Source: Sphingomonas sp. GM_Shp_1
GTDB lineage: Bacteria > Pseudomonadota > Alphaproteobacteria > Sphingomonadales > Sphingomonadaceae
Assembly: GCF_026540895.1 (NCBI RefSeq)
Contig: NZ_JALNUR010000025.1
Location: 1 to 47,798, forward strand
Length of the DNA stretch: 47,798 nt
Direction: 5' to 3'
The notes under the pieces were generated by a model that ran no database searches, was not told the DNA's origin, and saw only the letters and a list, made by a program, of their open reading frames with translations. Positions 8,472 through 24,931 of the stretch are shown here, one piece after another. The first letter of the stretch is position 1, and each line of letters starts with the position of its first letter. The position numbers and the translations under genes are program-made.

Positions 8472-9359
8472 ATGCCTCGTGATCCGCGCCTAGCTCGAAA
8501 TTTCGCGCGTTTCGCGGGGGTTGGGCTGTGCATGGCCCTGGCGGCCTGCGAGCCCGGTATCCTGAACCCCGCAGGCCCCATCGCGGCGGGCGAACGCAGC
8601 ATCTTCTTCAATGCGCTGGCGGTGATGCTGGCCATTGTAGCGCCTGTGATCCTGCTGACCTTCGCCTTTGGCTGGTGGTTCCGGGCAGGCAACACCCGCG
8701 CGAAACACCTTCCCGAATGGGCCTATTCAGGGCGGCTGGAGCTGCTGGTCTGGTCGGTACCCGCGCTCGCCATCATGTTCCTGGGCGGCATCGCCTGGAT
8801 CGGTAGCCATGATCTCGACCCGCCCAAGCCCATCGCCTCCCAGGCAAGGACGATGACGGTCGAGGTCGTCGCGACCGACTGGAAATGGCTGTTCCTCTAT
8901 CCCGAACAGGGGATGGCGACGATCAACCGGCTGGTCGTGCCGGTCGGTACGCCGGTGAAGTTCCGCATCACCTCGGCGGGCGTGATGAACAGCTTCTTCG
9001 TGCCGCAACTGGGCAGCCAGATCTACGCCATGTCGGGGATGGACTCTACGCTGCACCTGCGTGCGGACCAGGCCGGGCGCTATCGCGGGCTGTCGGCGCA
9101 TTATAGCGGGGAGGGCTTTGCCGATATGGACTTCTTCGTCGATGCGGTGCCGCAAGTGAGCTTCGACCGCTTCGTCGCGACCGCTAGGGCAGGGCAGGGC
9201 AAGACGCTCGACTGGGCCGAGTTCGTCGCCATGGCGCGGCCCAGCCGCAATGTCCGCCCCGCCAGCTACCCCCGGCTCCAGCCCGGCCTCTACGACCGGA
9301 TCGTGATGAAGAACGGCGCGCCCGAGGGCGAGCAGGCCAAGGACGGGCGCGAGCAATGA
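8472..9359 (+). CDS. cyoA: Ubiquinol oxidase subunit II (cytochrome bo3 type)
   Basis: Membrane-anchored quinol-binding subunit of a proton-pumping terminal oxidase. The 295-residue protein has a signal peptide ending in the lipobox LAAC, so Cys26 is the expected lipidation site. Two transmembrane helices follow (about 46-68 and 90-110), then a periplasmic cupredoxin domain from about residue 125. The segment that would hold the CuA ligands of a cytochrome c oxidase lacks the Cys-x3-Cys pair, which marks it as a quinol oxidase. The C-terminal COX-aromatic-rich region is present. The ATG at 8472 gives a complete lipoprotein signal, but no good ribosome-binding site precedes it. Its last four bases overlap cyoB. 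Confidence 0.93.
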   Translation: MPRDPRLARNFARFAGVGLCMALAACEPGILNPAGPIAAGERSIFFNALAVMLAIVAPVILLTFAFGWWFRAGNTRAKHLPEWAYSGRLELLVWSVPALAIMFLGGIAWIGSHDLDPPKPIASQARTMTVEVVATDWKWLFLYPEQGMATINRLVVPVGTPVKFRITSAGVMNSFFVPQLGSQIYAMSGMDSTLHLRADQAGRYRGLSAHYSGEGFADMDFFVDAVPQVSFDRFVATARAGQGKTLDWAEFVAMARPSRNVRPASYPRLQPGLYDRIVMKNGAPEGEQAKDGREQ

Positions 9360-11368
9360 GTTTCACCGGCAAGCTCGGCTGGGACTCGATCCCGTTCCAC
9401 GAACCGCTGCCGCTGGTGACGGCGGCCATCATCGGCGTGGTGTTGCTGGGCGTTTTCGTCTGGGTCTGGCGGCGCGGACATCTGCCCTACTTGTGGAGCG
9501 AGTGGATCACCAGCGTCGATCACAAGCGGATCGGGGTGATGTACTGCCTGCTGGCGGGCGTGATGCTGTTGCGCGGCTTTTCCGACGCGCTGCTGATGCG
9601 CTCGCAACAGGCGCTGGCCTATAACAGCGACGGCTATCTGCCGCCGGATCATTACGACCAGATCTTCTCGGCGCATGGCACGATCATGATCTTTTTCGTG
9701 GCGATGCCGTTCATGATCGGCCTCATGAACTTCGTCGTGCCCCTGCAACTGGGCGTGCGCGATGTGGCCTTTCCGACGCTCAATTCGGTCAGCTTCTGGC
9801 TGACGTGCAGCGGCGCGCTGCTGATCAATATCAGCCTGGTCATCGGCGAGTTCGCCAAGACCGGCTGGCTGGTCTATCCGCCGCTGTCGGAGTTGCGCTT
9901 CTCGCCCGGTGTCGGCGTCGATTATTATCTCTGGGCCCTCCAGATATCGGGAATGGGGACGCTGCTGTCGGGCGTGAACCTCGTCACCACCATCCTGAAG
10001 ATGCGCGCGCCCGGCATGGGCTATAGTCGGATGCCGATGTTCACCTGGACGTCGCTGGCGTCCAACCTGCTGATCGTCGCGGCCTTTCCGGTGCTGACCG
10101 CCGTTCTGGGGATGCTGATCCTCGACCGTTATCTGGGCTTTCACTTCTTCACGCCCGAGGCGGGCGGCAACCAGATGATGTTTGTCAACCTCATCTGGGC
10201 CTGGGGTCACCCGGAAGTCTATATCCTGATCCTGCCCGCCTTCGGCATCTTTTCCGAGATCATCTCGACCTTCTCGTCCAAGCCCCTGTTCGGTTATCGG
10301 TCGATGGTCATTGCGACCATGGTGATCTGCATCCTGTCCTTCATGGTCTGGCTGCACCATTTCTTCACCATGGGAGCCGGGGCGGATGTGAACGGCTTTT
10401 TCGGCATCACCACGATGATTATCGCGGTGCCGACGGGGGTGAAGGTCTTCAACTGGCTGTTCACCCTATATGGCGGGCGCATCCGCTATACGTCGATGAT
10501 GCTGTGGTCGATCGGGTTCATCGTGACCTTCGTGATCGGCGGCATGACCGGCGTGATGCTGGCGGTGCCGCCCGCCGATTTCGTGCTGCACAACTCGCTG
10601 TTCCTGGTCGCGCATTTCCATAACGTCATCATCGGCGGGGTGCTGTTCGGGGCCTTTGCGGGCTTCACCTTCTGGTTTCCCAAGATGTTCGGCTTCACCC
10701 TGGACGAGACCTGGGGGAAGCGCGCCTTCTGGCTGTGGATCAGTGGCTTTTATGTCGCCTTCATGCCGCTCTATGTGCTGGGTCTGATGGGCATGACGCG
10801 GCGGATGCAGCATTATGACGTGCCCGGCTGGCATCCCTGGTTGCTGGTCGCGGGCGTCGGGGCGTTGCTGATCCTGGCCGGCATCACATGTCAGGTGATG
10901 ATGCTCTATGTCTCCATCAAGACGCGCAAGGACCGGATCGACGAAAGCGGCGATCCCTGGGACGGGCGGACGCTGGAGTGGATCACCACCTCGCCGCCGC
11001 CCGCCTTCAACTTCGCGGTGCTGCCCGATGTGAAGGGCGAGGAGGCCTATTGGGGCATCAAGGCGAAGGCGCGGGAGAATCGCGCTTTGTCCGACCGCCC
11101 CGATTACGAACCCATCGAGATGCCGCGCAACTCGCCGACCGGGGTGGTCAGCGCCTTTTTCGCGACCGTGATGGGCTTTGCGCTGATCTGGCATATCTGG
11201 TGGCTGGTGATCCTGGGCTTTTTCGGCGCCTGGGGGACGTTCGTGGTCTTCGCCTGGCGCGACAAAGCCGAGTATGAGATCCCGGTCGACGAGGTCGAGC
11301 GGCTGGACCAGGCGCGCAGGCGGAGCAAGGCTACCCTGCTCGACCTGCCCGAAGAGGCGCTGTCATGA
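9356..11368 (+). CDS. cyoB: Ubiquinol oxidase subunit I
   Basis: Catalytic heme-copper subunit that reduces O2 with electrons from ubiquinol and pumps protons. The 670-residue, many-helix membrane protein shows the expected landmarks: [11 protein letters not shown], the heme-ligand segment [35 protein letters not shown] with the copper-ligand His and cross-linked Tyr, [11 protein letters not shown] with the two copper-ligand histidines, and [12 protein letters not shown] with the final heme ligands. Length agrees with CyoB. It overlaps cyoA and cyoC by the ATGA arrangement, so one transcript is expected. Confidence 0.97.
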   Translation: MSFTGKLGWDSIPFHEPLPLVTAAIIGVVLLGVFVWVWRRGHLPYLWSEWITSVDHKRIGVMYCLLAGVMLLRGFSDALLMRSQQALAYNSDGYLPPDHYDQIFSAHGTIMIFFVAMPFMIGLMNFVVPLQLGVRDVAFPTLNSVSFWLTCSGALLINISLVIGEFAKTGWLVYPPLSELRFSPGVGVDYYLWALQISGMGTLLSGVNLVTTILKMRAPGMGYSRMPMFTWTSLASNLLIVAAFPVLTAVLGMLILDRYLGFHFFTPEAGGNQMMFVNLIWAWGHPEVYILILPAFGIFSEIISTFSSKPLFGYRSMVIATMVICILSFMVWLHHFFTMGAGADVNGFFGITTMIIAVPTGVKVFNWLFTLYGGRIRYTSMMLWSIGFIVTFVIGGMTGVMLAVPPADFVLHNSLFLVAHFHNVIIGGVLFGAFAGFTFWFPKMFGFTLDETWGKRAFWLWISGFYVAFMPLYVLGLMGMTRRMQHYDVPGWHPWLLVAGVGALLILAGITCQVMMLYVSIKTRKDRIDESGDPWDGRTLEWITTSPPPAFNFAVLPDVKGEEAYWGIKAKARENRALSDRPDYEPIEMPRNSPTGVVSAFFATVMGFALIWHIWWLVILGFFGAWGTFVVFAWRDKAEYEIPVDEVERLDQARRRSKATLLDLPEEALS

Positions 11369-12000
11369 GCCAGGCCGCGCAGACGCACGATCCCAACAAG
11401 CTGGGCCGCGCCGCCGAGCCCAATCCGGACGGCCCCGCGCCCAAGCGGATCGTGGTGTCCTATGGCTTCTGGATCTTCCTGCTGTCGGACTTCATCCTGT
11501 TCGCCTGTTTCTTCGCCGGTTACGCGGTGTTGAAGGATGCGACGGCCGGCGGGCCTTCGGGCAAGGATCTGTTCGAGCTGAAGCTGGTCGAGACGGAGAC
11601 GGTGCTGCTGCTCCTATCCAGCTTCGCCTGCGGTCTGGCGGGGATCGCGACGCTGGCGCGCGACATGCGCTGGTTCCAGATCGCGATGGCGGCGACCGGC
11701 TTGCTGGGCGCGGGATTCCTGGCGCTGGAGACCTATGAGTTCCTTCACCTGATCGGCGAAGGGGCGGGGCCGGGGCGGAGTGCGTTCCTGTCGGCCTTCT
11801 TCGCGCTGGTCGGGTGTCATGGGCTGCACGTCACGCTGGGGCTGCTCTGGCTGACGACGATGATGGCGCAGGCCTGGGCCAAGGGATTTCGCGAGGATAT
11901 CCTGCGCCGCATCCTGTGCTTCAGCCTGTTCTGGCACGCGCTCGACATCATCTGGGTGGCGCTGTTCACCATGGTCTATCTGATGGGAGTGCGTGGATGA
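11365..12000 (+). CDS. cyoC: Ubiquinol oxidase subunit III
   Basis: A 211-residue integral membrane subunit of the bo3 oxidase with five hydrophobic helices, matching the short CyoC form. The first helix carries [18 protein letters not shown], and the later segment [14 protein letters not shown] and the terminal [14 protein letters not shown] are typical of the COX3 family. It stabilises subunit I and is not catalytic. It overlaps cyoB and cyoD by 4 bases each. Confidence 0.95.
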   Translation: MSQAAQTHDPNKLGRAAEPNPDGPAPKRIVVSYGFWIFLLSDFILFACFFAGYAVLKDATAGGPSGKDLFELKLVETETVLLLLSSFACGLAGIATLARDMRWFQIAMAATGLLGAGFLALETYEFLHLIGEGAGPGRSAFLSAFFALVGCHGLHVTLGLLWLTTMMAQAWAKGFREDILRRILCFSLFWHALDIIWVALFTMVYLMGVRG

Positions 12001-12380
12001 GCGAGCGCCCCGACGAGGAAATGGCCCGCGACGAAACCGCGCCGGGCGAACAGACCGAGAAGGACTCGATCGTCGGCGGCGTACGCAGCTATGTCGTCGG
12101 CCTGATCGCGGCGGCGATCCTGACGGCGGCGTCCTTCGCGCTGGTTCAGTTCGACATCGTCTGGGGGCCCGCCGTGCCCGCCGCTTTGGTGGCGCTGGCC
12201 ATCGGGCAGATGGGGGTGCATCTGGTGTTCTTCCTGCACATCACGACCGGGCCGGACAATAGCAACAATGTGCTGGCGCTGTTGTTCGGGGTGCTGATCG
12301 TGGCGCTGGTGCTGCTGGGGTCGATCTGGATCATGGGGCATCTGAACCATAATCTGATGGGGCCGATGGCGACGCCGTAG
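11997..12380 (+). CDS. cyoD: Ubiquinol oxidase subunit IV
   Basis: A 127-residue small subunit with a charged N-terminal tail (residues 1-28) and three hydrophobic helices. They include RSYVVGLIAAAILTAASFAL, the GQMGVHLVFFLHI segment characteristic of the COX4-pro family, and LLFGVLIVALVLLGSIWIM. The ATG overlaps the cyoC stop. A strong hairpin follows within 15 bases, so the operon ends here. The heme O synthase gene cyoE, which follows cyoD in many bacteria, is absent from this site. Confidence 0.92.
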   Translation: MSERPDEEMARDETAPGEQTEKDSIVGGVRSYVVGLIAAAILTAASFALVQFDIVWGPAVPAALVALAIGQMGVHLVFFLHITTGPDNSNNVLALLFGVLIVALVLLGSIWIMGHLNHNLMGPMATP

Positions 12381-12393
12381 CCATGACTTTAAG

Positions 12394-12415
12394 CCCCTCC
12401 CCTGAAGGGGAGGGG
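12394..12415. terminator. Bidirectional hairpin between cyoD and glgX
   Basis: CCCCTCCCCT and AGGGGAGGGG are perfect 10-base inverted arms around a 2-base centre, between the convergent cyoD and glgX genes. There is no long U-tract, but TTTAAG and its surroundings flank it. It probably terminates transcription in both directions. Confidence 0.7.
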
Positions 12416-12420
12416 AGCGT

Positions 12421-14223
12421 TCATATCCCGCTTTGTATGGCGTCGCCTCGGATGGCGGAAACGCCGCGCTTCCGGTCGAAGCGGAGGATCAGGCTCTCGT
12501 CGCCGAGCGACAAGTGCAGCGCGAAGCCGTCGCCGTTCCAATCACCCGGCGTCATCGGATCGCCGGACACAGTGCGCCACTCGGCATCGGCGAGCCACTC
12601 CGTCCAGTCGATGGGCGTATCCCGGCGGAATCGGCCGAGCCAGGCGACGAAATCCTCCAGCGCTTCGTCCCTGTTTTTCCAGTCGAGCCAGGTCGTGTCG
12701 TTGTCCTGTGCATAGCCATTGTTGTTGCCCCGCTGGCTGCGGCCGAACTCGTCGCCTGCGGTCAGCATCGGAGTGCCGCGCGACAGGAATAGCGTGGCGA
12801 GCATCGCGCGGACCGACGCGTTGCGGGCCGTCAGGATCGCGGCATCGTCCGTCGGCCCTTCCTGCCCATGGTTCCACGACACCTCGTCGCCATGTCCGTC
12901 GCGATTGTCCTCGCCATTGGCATGGTTGTGCCGCCCGGCATAGGCGACCATGTCCGCCAGAGTGAAGCCGTCATGAGCTGCGACGAAATTGACCGAGCGG
13001 CTGGTGGCGCTGGCGAACACATCCGCCGAGCCCGCGATCCGCGTCGCCAGATCGCCCGCCCGCCCGTCGCCGCGCCAGAAGCGGCGGACCTGATCGCGAT
13101 AGCGGTCGTTCCACTCCAGCCAATGGTCGGGAAATTGCCCCAGTTGATAACCGCCGGGGCCGATGTCCCAAGGCTCGGCGATCATGACCCGGCTCGACAG
13201 GATCGGATCGGCGGCGATCTCGGCGAAGATGGGCGCTTGGCGGTCGAAGCCCGGCCCGCGCGCGAGCACCGGCGCCAGATCGAAACGAAAACCATCCACG
13301 CCCGCCCGCGCGAAGTGGCGCAAGCTGTCCAGGATCATCGCGCGCACAGCCGGGCGGCTGGCGTCGACGGTGTTGCCCGTGCCCGCATCGTTGATGAGCG
13401 TACCATCGTTCGTCCGCGCATAGCCGTCCGGGTCGAGCCCCCGAAAGGACAGGGTGCCGCCCTGCACGTCGCTCTCGCCCATATGGTTGAAGACCAGGTC
13501 CAGGATGACGCCGATCCCCGCCTCGCGCAGCGCCGCGACGGTGGCGACCAGCTCGGCGACGCCGCCCGGCACCCGCTCCGGGCAGAGTGCCATCGGCACG
13601 ACCGGGTTATAGCCCCAGGCGTTTCGCAAACCCAGTGGTGGCAGATGGCGCTCGTCGATCGCGGCGGTGATCGGCATCAACTCGACCGCGCCGACGCCCA
13701 GCTTTTGCAGATGCGCGACGATCGCCGGATGGGCGAGCGCGGCCAGCGTCCCGCGCTGTTCGGGGGGAATGGCGGGATGGCGCATGGTAAAGCCGTGCAC
13801 ATTGAGCTCGTAGATCAACCCGCCTGGGCGGAAGAGCGGCGGGGCGGGGGTGGCGGTCAGCGGCGCGACGGCACGCGCTCGCGGAACGATATCGGCGGTG
13901 TCCTCGCCGTAAATGCCAAGGCGGGGGGACTGGACGAAGGGGCGGTCGAGCTCCAGCGCATAAGGGTCGACCAGCAGCTTGGCGGGGTCGAACCACAGGT
14001 TGCGGGCAGGGTCGTATCCGCCGTGTGCGCGATAGCCGTAGAGATGGCCGCTGCCGGGGACAATGGCGCTCCACACATCGCCGTCGCGGGTCATGGTTAT
14101 GCGGTGTTCGTCTGCGCTGTCGAACAGGCACAATTCCACCCGCTCGGCAGTCGAGCGCACGGCAAAACGGGTGCCACCGGAGACGGGTGCGGCGCCGCGG
14201 GACGGGGGAGGCTGATTCGTCAT
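12421..14223 (-). CDS. glgX: Glycogen debranching enzyme
   Basis: GH13 isoamylase-type enzyme that hydrolyses alpha-1,6 branches of phosphorylase-limited glycogen. The 600 residues contain an N-terminal CBM48-like domain (FDSADEHRITMTRDGDVW), then the catalytic barrel: ILDLVFNHMGESD, DGFRFDLAP with the nucleophile Asp, IAEPWDIGPGGYQ with the acid Glu, and NFVAAHDGFTL with the third Asp. GDEFGRSQRGNNNGY near the end matches the GlgX/TreX group. It is somewhat shorter than the E. coli enzyme (about 657). Last gene of the glycogen operon, separated from pgm by a repeat of about 120 bp. Confidence 0.94.
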   Translation of the reverse strand: MTNQPPPSRGAAPVSGGTRFAVRSTAERVELCLFDSADEHRITMTRDGDVWSAIVPGSGHLYGYRAHGGYDPARNLWFDPAKLLVDPYALELDRPFVQSPRLGIYGEDTADIVPRARAVAPLTATPAPPLFRPGGLIYELNVHGFTMRHPAIPPEQRGTLAALAHPAIVAHLQKLGVGAVELMPITAAIDERHLPPLGLRNAWGYNPVVPMALCPERVPGGVAELVATVAALREAGIGVILDLVFNHMGESDVQGGTLSFRGLDPDGYARTNDGTLINDAGTGNTVDASRPAVRAMILDSLRHFARAGVDGFRFDLAPVLARGPGFDRQAPIFAEIAADPILSSRVMIAEPWDIGPGGYQLGQFPDHWLEWNDRYRDQVRRFWRGDGRAGDLATRIAGSADVFASATSRSVNFVAAHDGFTLADMVAYAGRHNHANGEDNRDGHGDEVSWNHGQEGPTDDAAILTARNASVRAMLATLFLSRGTPMLTAGDEFGRSQRGNNNGYAQDNDTTWLDWKNRDEALEDFVAWLGRFRRDTPIDWTEWLADAEWRTVSGDPMTPGDWNGDGFALHLSLGDESLILRFDRKRGVSAIRGDAIQSGI

Positions 14224-14237
14224 GGCCCCAGCATCGC

Positions 14238-14360
14238 AATTCCTCCCCTGGAAGGGGAGGTGGCATCGCGTGAGCGATGACGGAGGGGTGTCACGGCCAG
14301 CGGGGACACCCCCCCACCACGGCTTCGCCGCGGTCCCCCTCCCCTTGCAGGGGAGGAATT
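14238..14360. repeat. Palindromic intergenic repeat (family 1), full copy
   Basis: Outer ends AATTCCTCCCCTG and CAGGGGAGGAATT form a perfect inverted repeat. Inside are CATCGCGTGAGCGATG, GGTGTC with GACACC, and GCGGTCCCCCTCCCC. It occupies nearly the whole gap between pgm and glgX, so it may change the pgm to glgX transcript ratio by partial termination or mRNA processing. Confidence 0.8.
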
Positions 14361-14368
14361 TCCGTGGG

Positions 14369-17445
<3,077 letters not shown>

Positions 17446-17453
17446 GGTGTCTT

Positions 17454-18716
17454 TCAGTGGGCCAGGCGATCGATCATCGGCTGGGTGATCAGGCAGATGC
17501 CCTTGTCGGTGCGCCGGAAACGATGGCCGTCGAGCACGGGATCGTCGCCGACCACCAGCCCGTCGGGAATCTTCACGCCGCGATCCAGGATCACGCGCCG
17601 CAACCGCGCGCCGCGTCCGATCTGGCAGAAGGGCAGGACCACCGCCTCGTCCAGCATCGCGAAGCTATGGGTGCGGACCCCCGTCGACAGCAGCGAGCGG
17701 TGGATGGAGGAGCCGGAGACGATGCAGTCGCCCGCGACCAGGCTGGCCACCGCCGATCCGCGCCGCCCGTCCACGTCATGGACGAACTTGGCCGGGGGCG
17801 TGATCTCGGCATAGGTCCAGAGCGGCCAACTGCGGTCGTACAGGTCGAGCTGCGGCACCACGTCGGTCAGGTCGAGGCTCGCCTCCCAATAGGCATCGAC
17901 CGTGCCGACATCGCGCCAATAGGCGCCGGGCTCGTCATGCGAGCGGACGCAGGAGGCGGAGAAGCGGTGCGCCTGGGCTTTGCCGTGCTGAACCAGATAG
18001 GGGATGATGTCCTTGCCGAAGTCGCGGGAGGAGCCCGGCGTCTCGGCATCGCGGCGCAGCTGCTCGAACAGGAAGGACGTGCGGAAGACATAGATGCCCA
18101 GCGACGCCAGTGCCACGTCCGGATTGCCGGGGATGGAGGGCGGATCGGCGGGCTTCTCGACGAAATCAACGATGCGGTCGGTCTCATCGACATGCATCAC
18201 GCCGAACGCGCTGGCCTCGGCGCGGGTGACCTCCAGACAGGCGACGGTGACGTCGGCGCCGCTGTCGCAATGCTGCTGGAGCATCAGTTCATAGTCCATC
18301 TTGTAGACATGGTCCCCCGCCAGGATGACCATGAATTCGGGCGCATAGCTCTCGATGATGTCGATATTCTGAAAGACGGCGTCGGCGGTGCCCTCATACC
18401 ATTGGAATTCGCTGATCCGCTGGCTGGCGGGCAGGATGTCGAAGCTTTCGTTGCGTTCGTCGCGCAGGAAGTTCCAGCCGCGCTGCAGGTGGCGGATCAG
18501 CGAGTGCGCCTTGTACTGGGTCGCCACGCCGATGCGGCGGATGCCGGAGTTGATCGCGTTGGACAAGGCGAAGTCGATGATCCGCGCCTTGCCGCCGAAA
18601 TAGACGGCGGGCTTGGCGCGGGTGTCGGTCATCTCCATCAGGCGACTGCCACGGCCGCCCGCCAGCACATAGGCCATGGCATCGCGCGCCAGCGGTTGTC
18701 CGCGCCTCAGGTCCAT
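17454..18716 (-). CDS. glgC: Glucose-1-phosphate adenylyltransferase
   Basis: Makes ADP-glucose from glucose 1-phosphate and ATP, the committed step of glycogen synthesis. The 420-residue protein shows the nucleotide loop [10 protein letters not shown] (residues 17-26), [27 protein letters not shown], the [14 protein letters not shown] metal site and FVEKP. A C-terminal left-handed beta-helix follows. ACAGGAGACGG sits just before the ATG. A 77-base gap separates it from glgB and holds a candidate internal promoter. Confidence 0.96.
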   Translation of the reverse strand: MDLRRGQPLARDAMAYVLAGGRGSRLMEMTDTRAKPAVYFGGKARIIDFALSNAINSGIRRIGVATQYKAHSLIRHLQRGWNFLRDERNESFDILPASQRISEFQWYEGTADAVFQNIDIIESYAPEFMVILAGDHVYKMDYELMLQQHCDSGADVTVACLEVTRAEASAFGVMHVDETDRIVDFVEKPADPPSIPGNPDVALASLGIYVFRTSFLFEQLRRDAETPGSSRDFGKDIIPYLVQHGKAQAHRFSASCVRSHDEPGAYWRDVGTVDAYWEASLDLTDVVPQLDLYDRSWPLWTYAEITPPAKFVHDVDGRRGSAVASLVAGDCIVSGSSIHRSLLSTGVRTHSFAMLDEAVVLPFCQIGRGARLRRVILDRGVKIPDGLVVGDDPVLDGHRFRRTDKGICLITQPMIDRLAH

Positions 18717-18747
18717 CGTCCGTCTCCTGTCCGTGTGTTAGTATCGC

Positions 18748-18773
18748 AACGCTTGTTGACGCGTTGGTATTCC
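18748..18773 (-). promoter_or_regulatory. Candidate EcfG-like promoter in front of glgC
   Basis: Read on the minus strand: GGAAT, 17 bases, CGTT, about 30 bases before the glgC start. The -10 block matches the EcfG consensus fully and the -35 block at four of five bases (GGAAC expected). It lies in the only sizeable gap between the glgPBCA genes and could give stress-inducible glgCA expression. Confidence 0.3.
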
Positions 18774-18793
18774 CGGCAAAAAGCGATTGCGGC

Positions 18794-20943
<2,150 letters not shown>

Positions 20944-20947
<4 letters not shown>

Positions 20948-23376
20948 ATCACGTTCCAGATTTCCTCGGCATATTGCCGGATGGTGCGGTCGGAGGAGAA
21001 CCATCCGACTTTCGCGACATTGTGGATGGCCGAGGTCGCCCAGCCCGCCTGGTCCTGCCAGCGGGTGTCGACCTGGCGCTGCGCGGCGGCATAGGCATCG
21101 AAATCGGCGGCGACCATGAACCAGTCGCCGTCGTACAGCCCGCCCATCAGGCCCGCATAACGGCCGGGATCGTCGGGCGAGAACACGCCCGAGGCGATGG
21201 CGGAGACCGCCTGGCGCAGCTCCGGGCTGCCCTCGATCACCGCGCGGGGGTCGTAGCCGTCGCGGCGCTTCTCAGCGACCTCGTCGGCGGTCAGGCCGAA
21301 GATGACGATATGCTCGTCGCCGACATGCTCCTTGATCTCGACATTGGCGCCGTCGAGCGTGCCGATGGTCAGCGCACCGTTAAGCGCGAACTTCATGTTG
21401 CCGGTGCCCGACGCCTCCATGCCCGCAGTCGAGATTTGTTCGGACAGGTCGGCGGCGGGGATGATCTTTTCGGCCAGGCTGACATTGTAATTCGGCACGA
21501 AACCGACCTTCAGCAGATGGCCGACGCTGGGGTCCGAATTGACGCGGCGGGCCACGTCATTGGCCAGTTTGATGACCAGCTTGGCATTGTGATAGCTCGA
21601 CGCCGCCTTGCCCGCGAACAGCTTGACGCGCGGCGTCCAGTCGCGCTCGGGATGGCTGCGGATCTGGTCGTAGAGCGCCACCGTCTCGATGATATTGAGC
21701 AACTGGCGCTTATATTCGTGGATGCGTTTGATCTGGACGTCGAACAGGGCATCCGGGTCCACCCGCAATCCGCTCGATTCCCGAAGATAATTGGCCAGCC
21801 CCACCTTGTTGGAACGTTTGATCGCGAGAAAGCGTTCCCGGAAATTCGCGTCCTGCGCGAAATCCGTGAGCGCTATCAATTTCTCGGCATCGTCCAGAAA
21901 GGCGGGGCCGATCGCCTCGCGGATCAGGGCGGTCAGTTGCGGATTGCACTGCTGCAACCAGCGGCGCGGAGTGATGCCGTTGGTCTTGTTGTTGATCCGC
22001 GTCGGATAGAGGCGATGCAGGTCGGCAAAGACCGTCTTCTTCATCAGCTCGGTGTGCAGCGCCGCCACGCCGTTGACGCTGTGGCTGCCCGCAAAGGCCA
22101 GGTTCGCCATGCGCACCCGTCGCTCGCCGCCCTCGTCGATCAGGCTGATCGCGGCGATGGCACGGTCGTCCACCCCCTCCATGCCTCGCGCCTCGCGCAG
22201 CAGCTTGGCGTTGATCGCATAGATCAGCTGCATGTGACGCGGCAGCAGCCGCTCGAACAGGTGGAGCGGCCAGCTTTCCAGCGCCTCGGGGAGCAGCGTG
22301 TGGTTGGTGTAGTCGAAGGTGCGCCGGGTAATGTCCCACGCCTCGTCGAAGCCCAGGTCGTGGTGATCGACCAGCAGCCGCATCAGCTCGGCGACCGAGA
22401 CGGCGGGGTGGGTGTCGTTTAGCTGGATCGCCGCCTTGTCGGGCAGGGTGCGGATATCCTTGAAATACTGGATATGACGCCGGACGATGTCCTGGATCGA
22501 GGCCGACGAGAAGAAATATTCCTGTCGCAGCCGCAATTCCTGTCCCGCGGGCGAACTGTCGGAGGGGTAGAGGACGCGGACCAGCGTTTCGGCCGCGAGC
22601 TGTCCCGCCAGCGCGCCGGTATAGTCGCCCGCATTGAACCGATCGAGCCGGATCTCGTCGATCGCCTGCGCGGTCCACAGGCGCAGCGTGTTGACCCGCT
22701 TGCCGCGCCAGCCAACCACGGGGGTATCGACCGCGATCGCCTCGACCGCCTCGGCGGGTTTCCAATGGACCGCACCGGTTTCGGTGCCGATCACCTCGCC
22801 GCCGAAGCCGACGAAATAGGCGCTCTCACGGCGCTCGAACTCCCAGGGGTTGCCGTGGCTCAGCCAGGTTTCGGGCAGCTCGACCTGCCAGCCATCGTCG
22901 ATCCGCTGACGGAACATGCCGTTCACATAGCGGATGCCATAGCCGTAGGCGGGGAGGTCGAGGCTCGCCAGGCTCTCCATGAAGCAGGCCGCCAGCCGTC
23001 CCAAACCGCCATTGCCCAGCGCCGCGTCGGGCTCGATCTCCTCCAAGGCAGCCAGGTCAACGCCCAGGGTCTGAAGCGCACCCGCCACCTGCGCCATCAC
23101 CCCCAGATTGGATAGGGCATCGCGCAACAGCCGCCCGATCAGGAATTCCAGGCTGAGATAATAGACCCGCTTGGCGCCCGCGGCATGGGCTTCGCGGGTG
23201 GAGGCCATCCAGCGCTCGATAATGTCGTTGCGGACGGTCAATATGGTCGCGGCCAGCCAGTCATGGGGCCGCGCATTGGCGGCATCCTTGCCGATCCGGT
23301 GCACCAGCGTGTCGACGATCGCGTCGGCCAGCGGCCCGGTGTCGTCGACATGCAGGGTGGTGATGGTGGTCGTCAT
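20944..23376 (-). CDS. glgP: Glycogen phosphorylase
   Basis: Pyridoxal-phosphate enzyme that releases glucose 1-phosphate from glycogen chain ends. The 810-residue protein contains YYLSLEFLIGR near the N-terminus, ALGNGGLGRLAACFMESLA, NDTHPAVSVAELMR, NKTNGITPRRWL, and the cofactor segment EASGTGNMKFALNGALTIGT, whose Lys carries the PLP. I take the ATG before TTTITTLHVDD; the frame continues 23 codons further, but without a family-like sequence. First gene of a six-gene operon, so breakdown and synthesis enzymes are made together. Confidence 0.95.
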
Positions 23377-23467
23377 TGATTCGGGCGTCCCTGTCGGTCC
23401 AGTCGCACCCAGCTTAACCGCGTAAGGGGTGAAGTCACGCGGCATTCCCTCGCATCTGCGAAAGAGA

Positions 23468-24778
23468 TCAGCCCGTAGCCAAGCCCCAGAGCAGAGTCAG
23501 GTTGAGGGCGATGATTACGGCCGCGATGATCCAGGCCAGGATGCGCAGCCAGACCGGGCTGGCAAAGGGCCCCATCATCCCCTTGTTCGCGGTGAAGCGG
23601 ACCAAGGGCACCACCGCGAAGGGGAGTTGCAGGCTGAGGATCACCTGGCTGAGCACCAGCAGCTTGGTCGCCCCCGCCTGTCCGCTCGCGCCGACGACCA
23701 AGACGGCGGGGACGATGGCGAGACCCCGCGTGATCAGCCGCCGCAGCCAGGGGGCGAGCCGCAGGTCGAGGAAACCCTCCATGACGATCTGCCCGGCTAG
23801 CGTTCCCGTCACCGTCGAATTCTGGCCCGAGGCGAGCAAGGCCACGCCGAACACCACGCTCGCCGCGCCCGCGCCCAGCATCGGGGCGAGCAGGCGATAC
23901 GCCTGGTCGATCTCGGCGACATCGGTGCGCCCCGCGACATGGAAGGTCGCCGCCGCCACGATCAGGATCGCGGCGTTGATGAAGAAGGCGAAGAACAGCG
24001 CCACCGTGCTGTCGATCGTCGCCATCTTAATCGCATCGCGCTTGCCCTCGGTCGTGAGGCCGAAGGCGCGGGTCTGCACCACCGAGGAGTGGAGGTAGAG
24101 ATTGTGCGGCATGACGGTCGCGCCGAGGATGCCGATGGCGATGTAGAGCATCGCCGGGTCGGTCACGATCCGCGTGGTGGGAATGAACCCCGCCAGCACC
24201 GATCCCGGATCGGGGCGCGAGGCGATCAGCTCATAAAGGAAGCAGCCACCGATGATCAGCAGCAGGGCGATGATGAACGCCTCGACCTTCCTGAACCCGT
24301 AACGCTGGAGCGCGAGGATCAGGAAGACGTCAAGCCCGGTGATCAGCACACCCCAGACCAAGGGCAGGTCGAACAGCAATTGCAGCGCGATGGCGGTGCC
24401 CAGCACCTCGGCGAGGTCGCAGGCGATGATCGCGATCTCGCAGAGCAGCCACAGGATGCGCGAGACCGGTTTCGAGTACGCCGCGCGGCACGCCTGCGCC
24501 AGGTCCAGCCCGGCGGCGATGCCCAATCGCGCCGACAGCGCCTGAAGGATCATCGCCATGATGTTGGAGAGGAGGATGACCGACAGCAGCGCATAGCCAT
24601 AGGCCGAACCACCGGCGATGTCGGTCGCCCAATTGCCCGGGTCCATATAGCCGACCGCGACCAGATAGCCGGGTCCGGCAAAGGCAAACAACCGCCGCAG
24701 GAAGGACGCGCCCTCCGGTATGGCGATCGAACGATGGCTTTCGGCAAGCGAGCGGGTGGCGGGCGTGGCTACGGTCAT
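23468..24778 (-). CDS. mntH: Nramp-family divalent metal (Mn2+/Fe2+) transporter
   Basis: Proton-coupled importer of Mn2+ or Fe2+ in the inner membrane. The 436-residue protein has about eleven hydrophobic helices, the metal-binding DPGN motif in helix 1 (Asp46-Asn49), and the helix-6 MPHNLYLHS motif with its Met and His. An N-terminal cytoplasmic tail of about 30 residues precedes the first helix. I do not see a clear Mn- or Fe-responsive operator upstream, although a Fur gene lies at 47 kb. No operon partners. Confidence 0.93.
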   Translation of the reverse strand: MTVATPATRSLAESHRSIAIPEGASFLRRLFAFAGPGYLVAVGYMDPGNWATDIAGGSAYGYALLSVILLSNIMAMILQALSARLGIAAGLDLAQACRAAYSKPVSRILWLLCEIAIIACDLAEVLGTAIALQLLFDLPLVWGVLITGLDVFLILALQRYGFRKVEAFIIALLLIIGGCFLYELIASRPDPGSVLAGFIPTTRIVTDPAMLYIAIGILGATVMPHNLYLHSSVVQTRAFGLTTEGKRDAIKMATIDSTVALFFAFFINAAILIVAAATFHVAGRTDVAEIDQAYRLLAPMLGAGAASVVFGVALLASGQNSTVTGTLAGQIVMEGFLDLRLAPWLRRLITRGLAIVPAVLVVGASGQAGATKLLVLSQVILSLQLPFAVVPLVRFTANKGMMGPFASPVWLRILAWIIAAVIIALNLTLLWGLATG

Positions 24779-24850
24779 CGACCTTCAGATGTGACGGAGT
24801 TTCCGAGAACCGACAACCCGGCAAAGCGTTGCGCGAGATCAAGCTGGGGT

Positions 24851-24929
24851 CGTCATCCCAGCGAAGGCTGGGATCTCTTTCGATCTGTGGTTTCCGTCGA
24901 CAAAGGCCCCAGCCTGCGCTGGGGCGACG
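24851..24929. repeat. Inverted intergenic repeat (CGTCATCCCAGC type)
   Basis: CGTCATCCCAGCGAAGGCTGGG (24851-24872) and CCCAGCCTGCGCTGGGGCGACG (24908-24929) are inverted copies with three mismatches, each a small hairpin itself, separated by 35 bases. This is a different family from the TCCTCCCC repeats. It lies between ubiA and mntH and may terminate ubiA. Confidence 0.75.
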
Positions 24930-24931
24930 AT

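Noticed and set aside
24779..24850. A metal-responsive operator before mntH
   Set aside because: No clear inverted repeat of the Fur, Mur or MntR type is visible in the short leader.
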